Source: Coriobacteriaceae bacterium (lineage in GTDB: Bacteria; Actinomycetota; Coriobacteriia; Coriobacteriales; Coriobacteriaceae). From it: a stretch of DNA of 64,000 nucleotides. The notes below the pieces were generated by a model. The model was not told where the DNA came from. It saw only the letters and a list, made by a program, of their open reading frames with translations, and made no database searches. Location: contig DAJPGB010000001.1 in the NCBI GenBank assembly GCA_025992855.1, positions 558,001-622,000 on the forward strand, read 5' to 3'. Positions 8,920 through 16,820 of this stretch are shown here, piece after piece; the first letter of the stretch is position 1; each line of letters starts with the position of its first letter. A program made the translations under genes and the position numbers.

Positions 8920-9927
8920 ATGGATATCGCACGGCTGGACAACCTTCTGCTCGAGCTGACCAACAGTGAGCGAGCCTATCGCGCGGGCGCCCATTACGAC
9001 TGGAGCGATGCGCTCGGTCAAGGTAATCAAGCAGATGTCGATGGTCGGCATATCCGTAAAATCGGCAACCCAGCGCTCGCCCTACGACAAGAAGGCATGC
9101 CCGATGGTCTATCGATTGTTCGCAACTCGCGCTTCAATCCCGTGCCGGAACATGTCCACGATTATGTCGAAATCAGCTATATCTATCGAGGACGAGCGCC
9201 GCAGATCGTCAACGGCGCGCCGCTCATGCTCGCTCAAAACGAGGTCCTCCTGCTCGATGTCGCCTGCCCGCATGCCGTAGGCGAGCTCGGCGAGCACGAC
9301 ATTATGCTGAGTGTCATCATCTCGCGGCCAATGCTCAGCCGCAGCCTGGAGCAAAGTCTTTCGCCCACAAGCGCTGTCTCGCGGTTCCTGCTCAACGCCC
9401 TCACGGACGAAACGGACCACCGCGGACACGTGCATTTCCATACGGGCGGCAGCCGTCGCGTGCGCCGCTACATGCAGGAGATGCTGTGCGAGCGTCTGGA
9501 CCCCACGCCAGCGAGCCCCCAGATTGTCTCGAGGCTGTTTGAGCTGCTGTTGGTCGAGCTCATGCAAAGCTACGAGGCCGGTCTTCTGCGGTCGGACGCG
9601 CCCGCGCTGCCATCGGCGCAGGTCGCGGCTGCTATGGGCTATATCGAGCGTCACGCCTGCGATTGCGCGCTCGACGACCTCGCCCGCCATCTGCACCTGA
9701 GCCCCAACTACGCAAGCGCCCTACTCAAGCGTCAGACAGGCCGCACATTCATGCAGCTCGTGCAGGAGGGCCGCCTGGCGCGCGCAGCGGCACTGCTCGA
9801 CGCCGGTGCCACGGCAGAGGCGGCTGCGCGCGAGGCGGGCTATGCCAACATGAGCTTCTTCTACAAAAAGTTTGCCGAGCGCTATGGCTGCACGCCGGCT
9901 GCCTATCGTCAGCGTTTTCCCAGATAA
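8920..9927 (+). CDS. AraC-family transcriptional regulator with cupin domain
   Basis: 335 residues. The N-terminal cupin-like sensor (about 60-150: PVPEHVHDYVEISYIYRG, NEVLLLDVACPHAV) is followed by two AraC helix-turn-helix units at the C-terminus (about 235-335: LDDLARHLHLSPNYASALLKRQTG and AGYANMSFFYKKFAERYGCTPAAYR). ATG 8920 is taken as start; an earlier in-frame ATG at 8857 is possible and the ribosome binding site is weak for both. Divergent from the GH106-like gene and upstream of a GH1 gene, it probably activates one or both when a plant or mucin sugar binds the cupin. Confidence 0.88.
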   Translation: MDIARLDNLLLELTNSERAYRAGAHYDWSDALGQGNQADVDGRHIRKIGNPALALRQEGMPDGLSIVRNSRFNPVPEHVHDYVEISYIYRGRAPQIVNGAPLMLAQNEVLLLDVACPHAVGELGEHDIMLSVIISRPMLSRSLEQSLSPTSAVSRFLLNALTDETDHRGHVHFHTGGSRRVRRYMQEMLCERLDPTPASPQIVSRLFELLLVELMQSYEAGLLRSDAPALPSAQVAAAMGYIERHACDCALDDLARHLHLSPNYASALLKRQTGRTFMQLVQEGRLARAAALLDAGATAEAAAREAGYANMSFFYKKFAERYGCTPAAYRQRFPR

Positions 9928-9933
9928 AACCGA

Positions 9934-9958
9934 CCAAAATAAACCTGTCCCTTTTTGG
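9934..9958. repeat. CCAAAA...TTTTGG repeat, inverted copy
   Basis: Near-exact reverse complement of the repeat at 6187-6211, placed 7 bp after the AraC-type stop codon. The two copies bracket the glycosidase and regulator genes. The remaining 140 bp up to the GH1 start hold no other clear feature except a loose AGTATCG/CGATACT inverted pair (10014 and 10059). Confidence 0.6.
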
Positions 9959-10099
9959 CAGGTGTCAGGAAGTGTCAGGGGCGGGCAGGCGGCGGGGTGC
10001 CGCTGCGAAAAGAAGTATCGGGTTTGGCGCCCCCGCCTCCGCATGTTTCCCGCGTGGGCGATACTCGGATTATCGACCCACGATGCAAAGGAGATGCTC

Positions 10100-11548
10100 A
10101 TGGCAAACATCAAGTTCCCCGAGGGTTTCTATTGGGGTGGCGCCACCGCCGCTAACCAGTTTGAGGGCGCTTGGAACGTGGACGGCCGCGGCGCTTCCGT
10201 CGACGACCACTTCCTGGGCGGCAGCTACAAGGAGCCGCGTCAGATCACGATCGATATCGACCCCAACCGCTTCTATCCCAACCATGACGGCATCGATTTC
10301 TACCATCACTACGAGGAGGACATCGCGCTGTTCGCCGAGATGGGCTTCAACATGTTCCGCATGTCCATCTCCTGGAGCCGCATCTTCCCCAACGGCGACG
10401 ATGCCGAGCCCAACGAGGCCGGCCTCGCCTTCTACGACCGCGTCTTCGACTGCCTGCGCGCCCACAACATCGAGCCGCTCGTGACGCTTTCGCACTACGA
10501 GATGCCCTATCACCTGGTCGAGAAGTACAACGGCTGGGCAAGCCGCGAGCTCATCGGCTTCTTTGAGAAGTATTGCCAGACCGTCTTCGACCGCTACCAG
10601 GACAAGGTCAAGTTCTGGCTGACCTTTAACGAGATCAACTGCGGCACCATGGACATGGGCGCCATGATGGAGACCGGCCTGATCCAGGGCTTCGAGGGCC
10701 CGGCAAGCGCCATCAAGACCACCGCTCAGCAGCGCTTCCAGGCCCTGCATCACCAGTTTGTCGCCAGCGGCCGCGTCGTGCGCTACGCCCACGAGCACTA
10801 CCCGCAGTTCAAGATGGGCAACATGGACTGCTTTATCCTCTCCTACGCCGCCACGTGCGATCCGGTCGACGTGTTCGCCACGCAGCAGCAGATGAACTCC
10901 ATGAACTGGTACTGCTCCGACGTGCAGGTGCGCGGCAAGTATCCGTTCTATGCCAAGCGCTTCTGGGCCGAGAACGACGTCGAGCTCGCAATGGAGGACG
11001 GCGACCTGCAGGATATCGCCGACGGCAAGGTCGATTTCTACACCTTTAGCTACTACATGTCCGGCACCGTGGGCACCCACAAGGATCACGAGATGACCGA
11101 GGGCAACATGACCTTTGGCGGCAAGAACCCCTATCTGGAGTCCACCGATTGGGGCTGGCAGATCGATCCGCTGGGCCTGCGCATCGCCCTCAACGAGATT
11201 TACGCCCGCTACGAGATTCCGCTGATGGTGGTCGAGAACGGCATGGGCGCCTACGACGAGGTCGAGGAGGACGGCTCCATCCACGACCCGTATCGTATCG
11301 CCTACTTGCAGAGCCACGTCAAGGCCATGGGCGAGGCCATTGCCGACGGCGTCGACCTGATTGCCTACACCTGGTGGGGCCCCATCGACCTGGTTTCCGC
11401 CGGCACCGGCGAGATGCGCAAGCGCTACGGCTTCATTCACGTCGATAAGTACGACGACGGCACCGGCACCTACGAGCGCCGCCGCAAGGACAGCTTCTAC
11501 GCCTACCAGAAGATCATCAAGTCCAACGGTGCCGAGGGCCTGGATTAA
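10100..11548 (+). CDS. bglA: GH1 6-phospho-beta-glucosidase
   Basis: 482-residue cytosolic enzyme that splits phosphorylated beta-glucosides delivered by a PTS into glucose 6-phosphate and glucose or aglycone. GH1 marks are clear: FPEGFYWGGATAANQFEG at the N-terminus, MSISWSRIFPNG, acid/base TFNEIN, and nucleophile VVENGMG (Glu about 375). The C-terminal KRYGFIHVDKYDDGTGTYERRRKDSFYAY block fits the phospho-glucosidase subgroup. AAAGGAG precedes ATG 10100. EIIA(Glc) follows 140 bp later, which suits PTS coupling, although no beta-glucoside permease is in the window. A plain beta-glucosidase is a less likely alternative. Confidence 0.9.
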   Translation: MANIKFPEGFYWGGATAANQFEGAWNVDGRGASVDDHFLGGSYKEPRQITIDIDPNRFYPNHDGIDFYHHYEEDIALFAEMGFNMFRMSISWSRIFPNGDDAEPNEAGLAFYDRVFDCLRAHNIEPLVTLSHYEMPYHLVEKYNGWASRELIGFFEKYCQTVFDRYQDKVKFWLTFNEINCGTMDMGAMMETGLIQGFEGPASAIKTTAQQRFQALHHQFVASGRVVRYAHEHYPQFKMGNMDCFILSYAATCDPVDVFATQQQMNSMNWYCSDVQVRGKYPFYAKRFWAENDVELAMEDGDLQDIADGKVDFYTFSYYMSGTVGTHKDHEMTEGNMTFGGKNPYLESTDWGWQIDPLGLRIALNEIYARYEIPLMVVENGMGAYDEVEEDGSIHDPYRIAYLQSHVKAMGEAIADGVDLIAYTWWGPIDLVSAGTGEMRKRYGFIHVDKYDDGTGTYERRRKDSFYAYQKIIKSNGAEGLD

Positions 11549-11610
11549 TCGACAATATGAGTGCCACCGGGGAAAAGCGTTGGGATGGGCTCGCGATTCG
11601 AGTCCCCACC

Positions 11611-11639
11611 TTAGCATTTGAACCATTTGGCACTATAAT
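11611..11639 (+). promoter_or_regulatory. Predicted promoter of the EIIA(Glc) gene
   Basis: TTAGCA (11611-11616) and a consensus TATAAT (11634-11639) are spaced by 17 bp, with the start codon about 50 bp downstream. It gives the EIIA gene its own transcript apart from the GH1 gene. Confidence 0.6.
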
Positions 11640-11688
11640 CACCATAGGTATGCGCATAACGTTGCGCTTAATCAAGAGGAGAAAACGT

Positions 11689-12225
11689 ATGGGTCTGTTT
11701 GACATGTTCAAGAAGAAGGCTGAGCCCGCGGCTGCTGCTGCTCCGGCCTCCATCTCTGCTTCTGCCGGCGCCGACGTGCTGTGCTCGCCTGTCAAGGGCA
11801 AGGTCATCAAGATGGCCGACGTGCCCGATCCCGTCTTTGGCGGCGAGGTCCTGGGCAAGGGCTGCGCCGTGTGGCCCGAGGACGACCTGGTCTACGCTCC
11901 CTGCGACGGCAAGGTGACCGTCACCATGGGTCACGCCGTGGGCCTGCAGTCCGATAGCGGCATCGAGGTTCTGGTGCACGTCGGTGTCGATACCGTCAAC
12001 ATGAACGGCGACGGCTTCGAGGGCTTCGTCAAGGCCGACGACGTCGTGAAGGCTGGCCAGCCCATACTCAAGATCGACCGCGCCAAGATCGCCGCTGCCG
12101 GTTACAAGGACTGCGTCGTCGTGGCTGTGTCCAACACCGCCGAGTTTGCCGATGTCGAGCTCGCCGTTGAGGCTGAGTCCGCCGTCGCCGCCGGCGATGC
12201 CATCGTCAAGGTCGTCCGCAAGTAA
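11689..12225 (+). CDS. crr: PTS glucose-type EIIA component
   Basis: 178-residue phosphocarrier that passes phosphate from HPr to a sugar-specific EIIB and may signal carbon status. The EIIA(Glc) fold motifs are present: SPVKGKVIKMADVPDPVFGGEVLGKG, then AVGLQSDSGIEVLVHVGVDTVNMNG, where the His in LVHVG is the phosphorylation site. A 25-residue Ala/Pro-rich N-terminal tail with FDMFKKK precedes the domain; such amphipathic starts can bind the membrane. AAGAGGAG precedes ATG 11689. It has its own promoter and terminator. No linked EIIBC is nearby, so it probably serves several permeases. Confidence 0.93.
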   Translation: MGLFDMFKKKAEPAAAAAPASISASAGADVLCSPVKGKVIKMADVPDPVFGGEVLGKGCAVWPEDDLVYAPCDGKVTVTMGHAVGLQSDSGIEVLVHVGVDTVNMNGDGFEGFVKADDVVKAGQPILKIDRAKIAAAGYKDCVVVAVSNTAEFADVELAVEAESAVAAGDAIVKVVRK

Positions 12226-12250
12226 GCTGTAACGTCCAGAGGATGTTTTA

Positions 12251-12281
12251 GGGTGGTTGGATTGTCCGGCCACCCTTTTTA
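12251..12281 (+). terminator. Intrinsic terminator after crr
   Basis: GGGTGG (12251-12256) pairs with CCACCC (12270-12275), followed by TTTTT, 26 bp after the stop codon. Confidence 0.8.
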
Positions 12282-12461
12282 TTAGACCGGGTGCACGCGT
12301 TTATTGTACGTTGGGCAAGTCTACAGACCGTTCGGATACTAAAACGAACCGACCGCGCCTTCGTACTGCCGAGGGTGTTCATAAGTGGATACTATGGGCT
12401 TACCTTATTACAACGTGCGCCGTGTCTGGGAAGCGCGGTGCCGCTCATTGGGAGGAACAAC

Positions 12462-13019
12462 ATGAAAAAGAAGCTGCTGCTTGCGCCCCTCATGGCCGTT
12501 TTGGTTGCATGCGTGGTCGTGCTTTCCGGTTGTGGAGGCCCTTCGATCGAGGAACTCATCACCGAGGATCTTACGACTCAGTTTGACGAGGTCAAGAACG
12601 GTGGCGACGAGTTCCTTTCTGGTCTGGAGGAGGCTTCGGGCGACGAGTTCGAGCAGCTGGGTATCGATCCCAAGGAGTATGCCAAGACCTATCTCGAAGG
12701 CTTTGACTACGAGATCGGCGACGTGACGGTCGACGAGGACAAGGGTGTCGCGACCGCCGAGGTCTCCATCACCTGCAAGTCCATGAACAAGATTGTCGAG
12801 GACTTCTCCACCCAGTATCAGGAGAAGGTTGCCGCGCTTGATACGGTTCCTTCCGATGACGAGCTGTACAAGATGGCAGGTCAGGTTATGGTCGATGTGA
12901 CCAAGGCCACCGAGCCCAGGAAGACCACGGTTATCTTCAAGTACACCTGCAACGACGACGGCGAGTGGTCTGCCGACGACTCCGTCAACTCCGAGATGAT
13001 GGATGCAATGCTGAGCTAG
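12462..13019 (+). CDS. Putative secreted lipoprotein of unknown function
   Basis: 185 residues starting MKKKLLLAPLMAVLVAC, with a lipobox VVLSGC near residue 24, so it should be lipidated and held on the outer face of the membrane. The mature part is acidic and ordered: a helical start (EELITEDLTTQFDEVKNGG), a YEIGDVTVDEDKGVATAEVSITCK strand region and another YTCNDDGEWSADD strand. This resembles the DUF5105/DUF4878-like lipoprotein layout seen in Gram-positive gut bacteria, but I cannot assign a family with certainty. GGAGGAAC precedes ATG 12462. It stands alone between a terminator and a folded repeat; 12282-12461 shows no clear promoter. Confidence 0.75.
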   Translation: MKKKLLLAPLMAVLVACVVVLSGCGGPSIEELITEDLTTQFDEVKNGGDEFLSGLEEASGDEFEQLGIDPKEYAKTYLEGFDYEIGDVTVDEDKGVATAEVSITCKSMNKIVEDFSTQYQEKVAALDTVPSDDELYKMAGQVMVDVTKATEPRKTTVIFKYTCNDDGEWSADDSVNSEMMDAMLS

Positions 13020-13039
13020 GGGAGTTACGCGGTAGTTTG

Positions 13040-13183
13040 TTACGGCGTTTTACCAAACGCCGTAACTGCTCGACGCTGCAAGCCCGCCAGGGCGGCAATC
13101 TGCCTTTCAACTTCGGCGGCATGACCAGAAGGTCAATGCCGCCTCGTTTCAAGGCACCTTGCTCGCTCTGGCGGGTTTTCGCT
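13040..13183 (+). repeat. Folded 3'-UTR element, copy 2
   Basis: Same element as copy 1, beginning about 20 bp after the lipoprotein stop. Here hairpin I is a perfect 11-bp stem closed by TACC. From 13047 onward it equals copy 1 base for base, then runs into the second insertion sequence. Confidence 0.75.
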
Positions 13184-14717
13184 CATATGACCCAATCCGC
13201 TGTCAAGAGCCACAATGGCCCCGCCGACCGCTTGCAATCGGTCGGCGGGGCCTGCCGTTAACCCGTCCCGGTCCGCCCCCGGCATGTCATCGACGCCTTC
13301 GGCTCAGTCTCATATCCGCGGATACCGTTCTGTCGGCCCGCACTCCATTCCTTCGGCGGGGTTCCCCAAGTCTGTCGAGGCGCATGCGGAGGGCTCCGCG
13401 CGCACAGCGAAATAGGGGGTATCCCCGAAGGCCGCCCGGCTCGCCGGGACGGGGGCCATGTCTATTCCGCGCCCTCCCGGCACATCATGCCGAGGGCCCA
13501 GAGCCACCTCACGAGCTCGGCCGCGGTGGCCGCGTTGGCCTTCGCCGCGGGCATGCCGCGGGCGAGCATCTCCTCGCGCCGCCGCAGGAGCCGCTCGGAC
13601 CCCTTCCTCCCGTGCATCCTTATCTCGAGGGGCACGCCCGTGTCCCTCGGCATGAGCTTCGGCTGGTGCCGTGCCGCGGCGTAGCACCATGAGCCCCCAA
13701 CGGCCAGCTTCCTCACGAGCGCGTTGCCCGCACCGCTGATGCCTCCGAGCCGCACGGAGTCGCCACTCGACCTCTGACTCGGCGCGAGGCCGAAATAGGC
13801 CGTGACCTGCCTTCCGGAACGGAACCTCGCGAAGTCGCCGACCTCGGCCGAGAAGGCCGCGGCCAGCGCGAAGGCGCAGCCCTTGATCGACTGGAGGGCG
13901 GCCACCTCCGCGGCGATCGGGCTGGCATCCACGGCGGCCCTGTACTCGGAGAGCAGGTCCGCCCGGGCCTCCGCCGCGGCCTCGACCTCGTTCCTCAGGG
14001 CGGCGAGCGTCCGAGCCCCGCCATCGTCCTCCGGCCTGACCTTGTCGAGCCACCTCAGGAAGTCGTAGGTCCAGTACTTCCTCGGGTTGCCGGCGGGCGT
14101 GGTGCCGCCGTAGACGAACCCCCGCTTTGCGAGGAAGGCGAGCAGCCGCTGCTTGGCGGTCGCCAGGCGCGCGGTCGCCCCGTCGTAGGCGCCGGCGAGG
14201 TCCCTGATGCCTTCGACCTCGGGGGAGGGGACCCATACGGGGGAGATGTCGTGGGCGAGTATCGCCTTTGCCATCCTGGCGGCGTCGTTCCTGTCGTTCT
14301 TGGAGGCCGAGTCGGCGGCCGACCTGGGGATCTTCGAGACCGCGGCGACGACGCACTCGACGCCGAGCCCGGCGAGCTCCCTTTGCGGGGCGAAGCCGAG
14401 GTAGCCGCTCTCGTAGGCCGCGAGCGACGGCCCGGGGAACCCATCCGTCCACCCGGCGATCTCGCCCCAGGGGTTGCCGGGGAACCTCCTCGTCACGGCC
14501 TCGCCGGTGTCCGCGTCGAGGGCGCAGACGGTGGTCGACCTCAGGTGGACGTCCATCCCGAACGCGGTAGAATACTTTGGCATGGGAGCCTCCCAACCTC
14601 GTTGCGGCGCGGCTGCGCCTATGGCACTTCAACATCATTGTCGCAGCCCCGACCCGCGGTCACGAGCGGGGGCTCCTATCTTTTCAGTGCCCTCGGATTG
14701 GGTCATAGTGTCTGTCG
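13181..14717 (-). mobile_element. IS1111-like (IS110 family) insertion sequence, copy 2
   Basis: Second copy, 9660 bp from the first, with the same orientation, the same subterminal inverted repeats (13186-13198 and 14695-14707) and the same non-coding end. Identity with the first copy extends 1671 bp including the 134 bp of host repeat on the left, with one difference noticed, at 14447. Confidence 0.8.
13462..14583 (-). CDS. IS110/IS1111-family DEDD transposase, second copy
   Basis: Same 373-residue transposase as at 3802-4923, with one substitution (Thr instead of Met in the GEIAGW.DGF segment). Start codon, ribosome binding site GGGAGG and stop are unchanged, so it should be equally active. 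The near identity indicates recent movement or ongoing gene conversion between the two copies. The genes between the copies (regulators, glycosidases, EIIA, lipoprotein) are flanked by direct repeats of 1.67 kb and could be lost or duplicated by homologous recombination. Confidence 0.92.
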   Translation of the reverse strand: MPKYSTAFGMDVHLRSTTVCALDADTGEAVTRRFPGNPWGEIAGWTDGFPGPSLAAYESGYLGFAPQRELAGLGVECVVAAVSKIPRSAADSASKNDRNDAARMAKAILAHDISPVWVPSPEVEGIRDLAGAYDGATARLATAKQRLLAFLAKRGFVYGGTTPAGNPRKYWTYDFLRWLDKVRPEDDGGARTLAALRNEVEAAAEARADLLSEYRAAVDASPIAAEVAALQSIKGCAFALAAAFSAEVGDFARFRSGRQVTAYFGLAPSQRSSGDSVRLGGISGAGNALVRKLAVGGSWCYAAARHQPKLMPRDTGVPLEIRMHGRKGSERLLRRREEMLARGMPAAKANAATAAELVRWLWALGMMCREGAE

Positions 14718-14798
14718 GTGCCAAAACAACGGCGTTTCCTTGGCTGGCTTAGGTGGCACTTGTACCTGTGGCGTTGCCATCGCTGCCGAAGATGGCAG

Positions 14799-14884
14799 TT
14801 GGGGACGTTCCTTTTCTGCCGGCAGTCGGGGACATTCCTTTGGTGCAGGGGGGGGCAGCTAAAAGAGCCCCGTCCCACATTAGC
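14799..14884. repeat. Family B repeats and a fixed-loop hairpin (family E)
   Basis: TTGGGGACGTTCC (14799-14811) and TCGGGGACATTCC (14826-14838) match the pair at 5099 and 5126. Next, 14844-14884 holds TGCAGGGGG and a hairpin with arms AGCTAA/TTAGCT around a centre containing GCCCCGTCCCA; a partner with other arms lies at 42419-42460. These repeats and the IS 5' flank fill the gap 14584-14906; no gene is visible. Confidence 0.65.
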
Positions 14885-14906
14885 TACCCGTGGGAGGGAT
14901 GAGCGT

Positions 14907-15575
14907 TTACTCGCCCAGGATCAGCGCTGCGAGCTCGTCCTGGGTGTCCACCACGTAGTCGGCGCCAGCGGCTTCCAGCTCTGCGCGGCCGCGGAAGCCC
15001 CAGCTGACGCCCGCACTCTTAAGGCCAGCGTTGTGACCGGTCAAAACATCGACATTGGAATCGCCTACATAGAGTGTGGTTGCCGGGTCGGCGCCTAGCT
15101 CTTTCATCACATGCAGCGTAACAGGTGCCTCGGGCTTGGGAGGAAACGCATCGACGCGGCCCTGCACCAGCGCAAAGCGCTCGGAACCAAAGTACTTCTC
15201 GATAAGCGGAGCCGCCGAGACGTGGTCCTTGTTGGTGAGCACGGCAAGCTGCACGCCCGCGGCACGCAGGCGGTCGAGCATCTCGATCGTGCCGGCGTAC
15301 GGTGCGGTGTGGTCTTCCTTGTGCTCGCCGTAATAAGCCCTAAACTCGGCAAGCGTCTGCTCAAACATACGGCCGTCGCCCGCATACTCGGCGGGCATAA
15401 AGCGCTCGACCAGCTTGAGCATGCCGTTTCCCACCTTATAGCGGTATTCGTCAACGGCAAACGTGGGCCAACCGTGCATCTCGCAGGTATGGTTACCGGT
15501 GGCTGCCAGGTCCTCGAGCGTGTTGAGGATGGTGCCGTCAAGGTCAAAAATCACATGGGAAAACGCTGCCGCCAT
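14907..15575 (-). CDS. HAD-family phosphatase, phosphoglycolate phosphatase-like
   Basis: 222 residues of the HAD superfamily. Motif I is IFDLDGTILNT (nucleophile Asp), motif II includes LAVLTNKD, the motif III lysine is in KPEAPVTLHV, and motif IV is YVGDSNVDVLTG. The helical cap between motifs I and II is of the Gph/PgmB type. ATG 15575 follows GGAG. It may remove phosphate from 2-phosphoglycolate or a similar small metabolite; substrate cannot be told from sequence. It lies 126 bp after hypE on the same strand and may be read through from the hyp genes, though a functional link is not implied. Confidence 0.82.
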   Translation of the reverse strand: MAAAFSHVIFDLDGTILNTLEDLAATGNHTCEMHGWPTFAVDEYRYKVGNGMLKLVERFMPAEYAGDGRMFEQTLAEFRAYYGEHKEDHTAPYAGTIEMLDRLRAAGVQLAVLTNKDHVSAAPLIEKYFGSERFALVQGRVDAFPPKPEAPVTLHVMKELGADPATTLYVGDSNVDVLTGHNAGLKSAGVSWGFRGRAELEAAGADYVVDTQDELAALILGE

Positions 15576-15701
15576 GGGTGCTCCTGCCGTTTGGGTAATA
15601 AAACGCACTCCATGATACTGGGCCTGCGTATCGGGCGCGTTTGGAATCTGAATATCTTTGCCGGTCTTGAACCGCGCTGCGCCAGCTGCGAGCCTTTGCC
15701 G

Positions 15702-16736
15702 CTAGCAAATCCTTGGCAGCTGTTCTCCCACGAGCATGTCGAGGATACGGGTCGAGCCCCAGCCGGTGCGTACGCGCACGGCGGGTCGAGCGTCCGACCC
15801 AAGCGGCAGCACGCGGCCGATAATCGCGGCGTTCTCGCCGTAGCGGGCGGAACGCATGGCGGCTAGAGCCGCATCGGCCTGCTCGGCCGGCACCACGGCG
15901 ACCATCTTGCCCTCGTTTGCCACCTGCAGCACGTCATAGCCGAGCATCTCGCAAGCCGCCTGCACATCGGGACGCACGGGCACGGCGTCCTCATCGACCT
16001 CCATCGCAACGCCGCTGGCCTGCGCAAACTCATTGAGTGTGGATGCAAGGCCGCCGCGCGTGGGGTCGCGGAAACAGCGCGTGCCGGGGGCTGCGGCCAG
16101 AACGTCGGCTATCAGGTGGTTGAGCGGCGCGGCATCGCTTTCGATGGTGCTCGAAAACGCCAGGCCCTCGCGTTGGCTCATGATGGCGATGCCGTGGTCG
16201 CCGAGTGTACCCGACACCAGGATGATATCGCCAGGCTGGCAGTTGGCGCCGCTGAGCGCCACGCCCTCGGGCACCTCGCCCACGCCGGCGGTATTGATGT
16301 AGACGCCGTCGGCCCCGCCGCGCTCGACCACCTTGGTGTCGCCGGTGATGATCGCCACGCCCGCCTCGCGCGCCGTCTCGGCCATGGTCTGCACGATCTG
16401 ACGCAGCTTGTCCATGGGGTAGCCCTCTTCGAGGATAAAACCGCACGATAGATAGCGCACATTGGCGCCCGAGGTCGCGACGTCGTTGACGGTTCCGCAC
16501 ACGGCGAGGCGGCCGATGTTGCCACCGGGGAAGAACTGCGGCGAGACCACAAAGCTGTCGGTCGACATGGCGATGCGCCCGCTCGCGGGCAGCGCGGCGA
16601 CGCCGGCGTCGTTGCCCTCGAGCAGCTCGGGCGAGCCAAAGGCATCCAAAAAGACTTCGTCGATGATGCGCTTCATCATCTGCCCGCCGGAGCCGTGGCC
16701 CAACAGGACGGTGCTATCGGTGGCAGTACGGGACAT
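15702..16736 (-). CDS. hypE: Hydrogenase maturation protein HypE
   Basis: 344-residue enzyme that dehydrates the thiocarboxamide made by HypF on its own C-terminal cysteine to thiocyanate, the source of the CN ligands of the [NiFe] centre. The required C-terminal tail is present (QLPRIC ends in Cys). The AIRS/PurM-like ATP-binding fold is seen in GHGSGGQMM, DSFVVSPQFFPGG, ITGDTKVVERG and RDPTRGGLA. It is last of the hyp genes here, 84 bp after hypD. Neighbours hypD, hypC and hypF make the role sure. Confidence 0.96.
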   Translation of the reverse strand: MSRTATDSTVLLGHGSGGQMMKRIIDEVFLDAFGSPELLEGNDAGVAALPASGRIAMSTDSFVVSPQFFPGGNIGRLAVCGTVNDVATSGANVRYLSCGFILEEGYPMDKLRQIVQTMAETAREAGVAIITGDTKVVERGGADGVYINTAGVGEVPEGVALSGANCQPGDIILVSGTLGDHGIAIMSQREGLAFSSTIESDAAPLNHLIADVLAAAPGTRCFRDPTRGGLASTLNEFAQASGVAMEVDEDAVPVRPDVQAACEMLGYDVLQVANEGKMVAVVPAEQADAALAAMRSARYGENAAIIGRVLPLGSDARPAVRVRTGWGSTRILDMLVGEQLPRIC

Positions 16737-16820
16737 ATCGAAAACTCCAATCGAGGACGGAATTATATGGGTGAGGTGTAGCGTCGACCGGCCCGCCGTT
16801 CGTTAGAGCGGCGGAACCCA

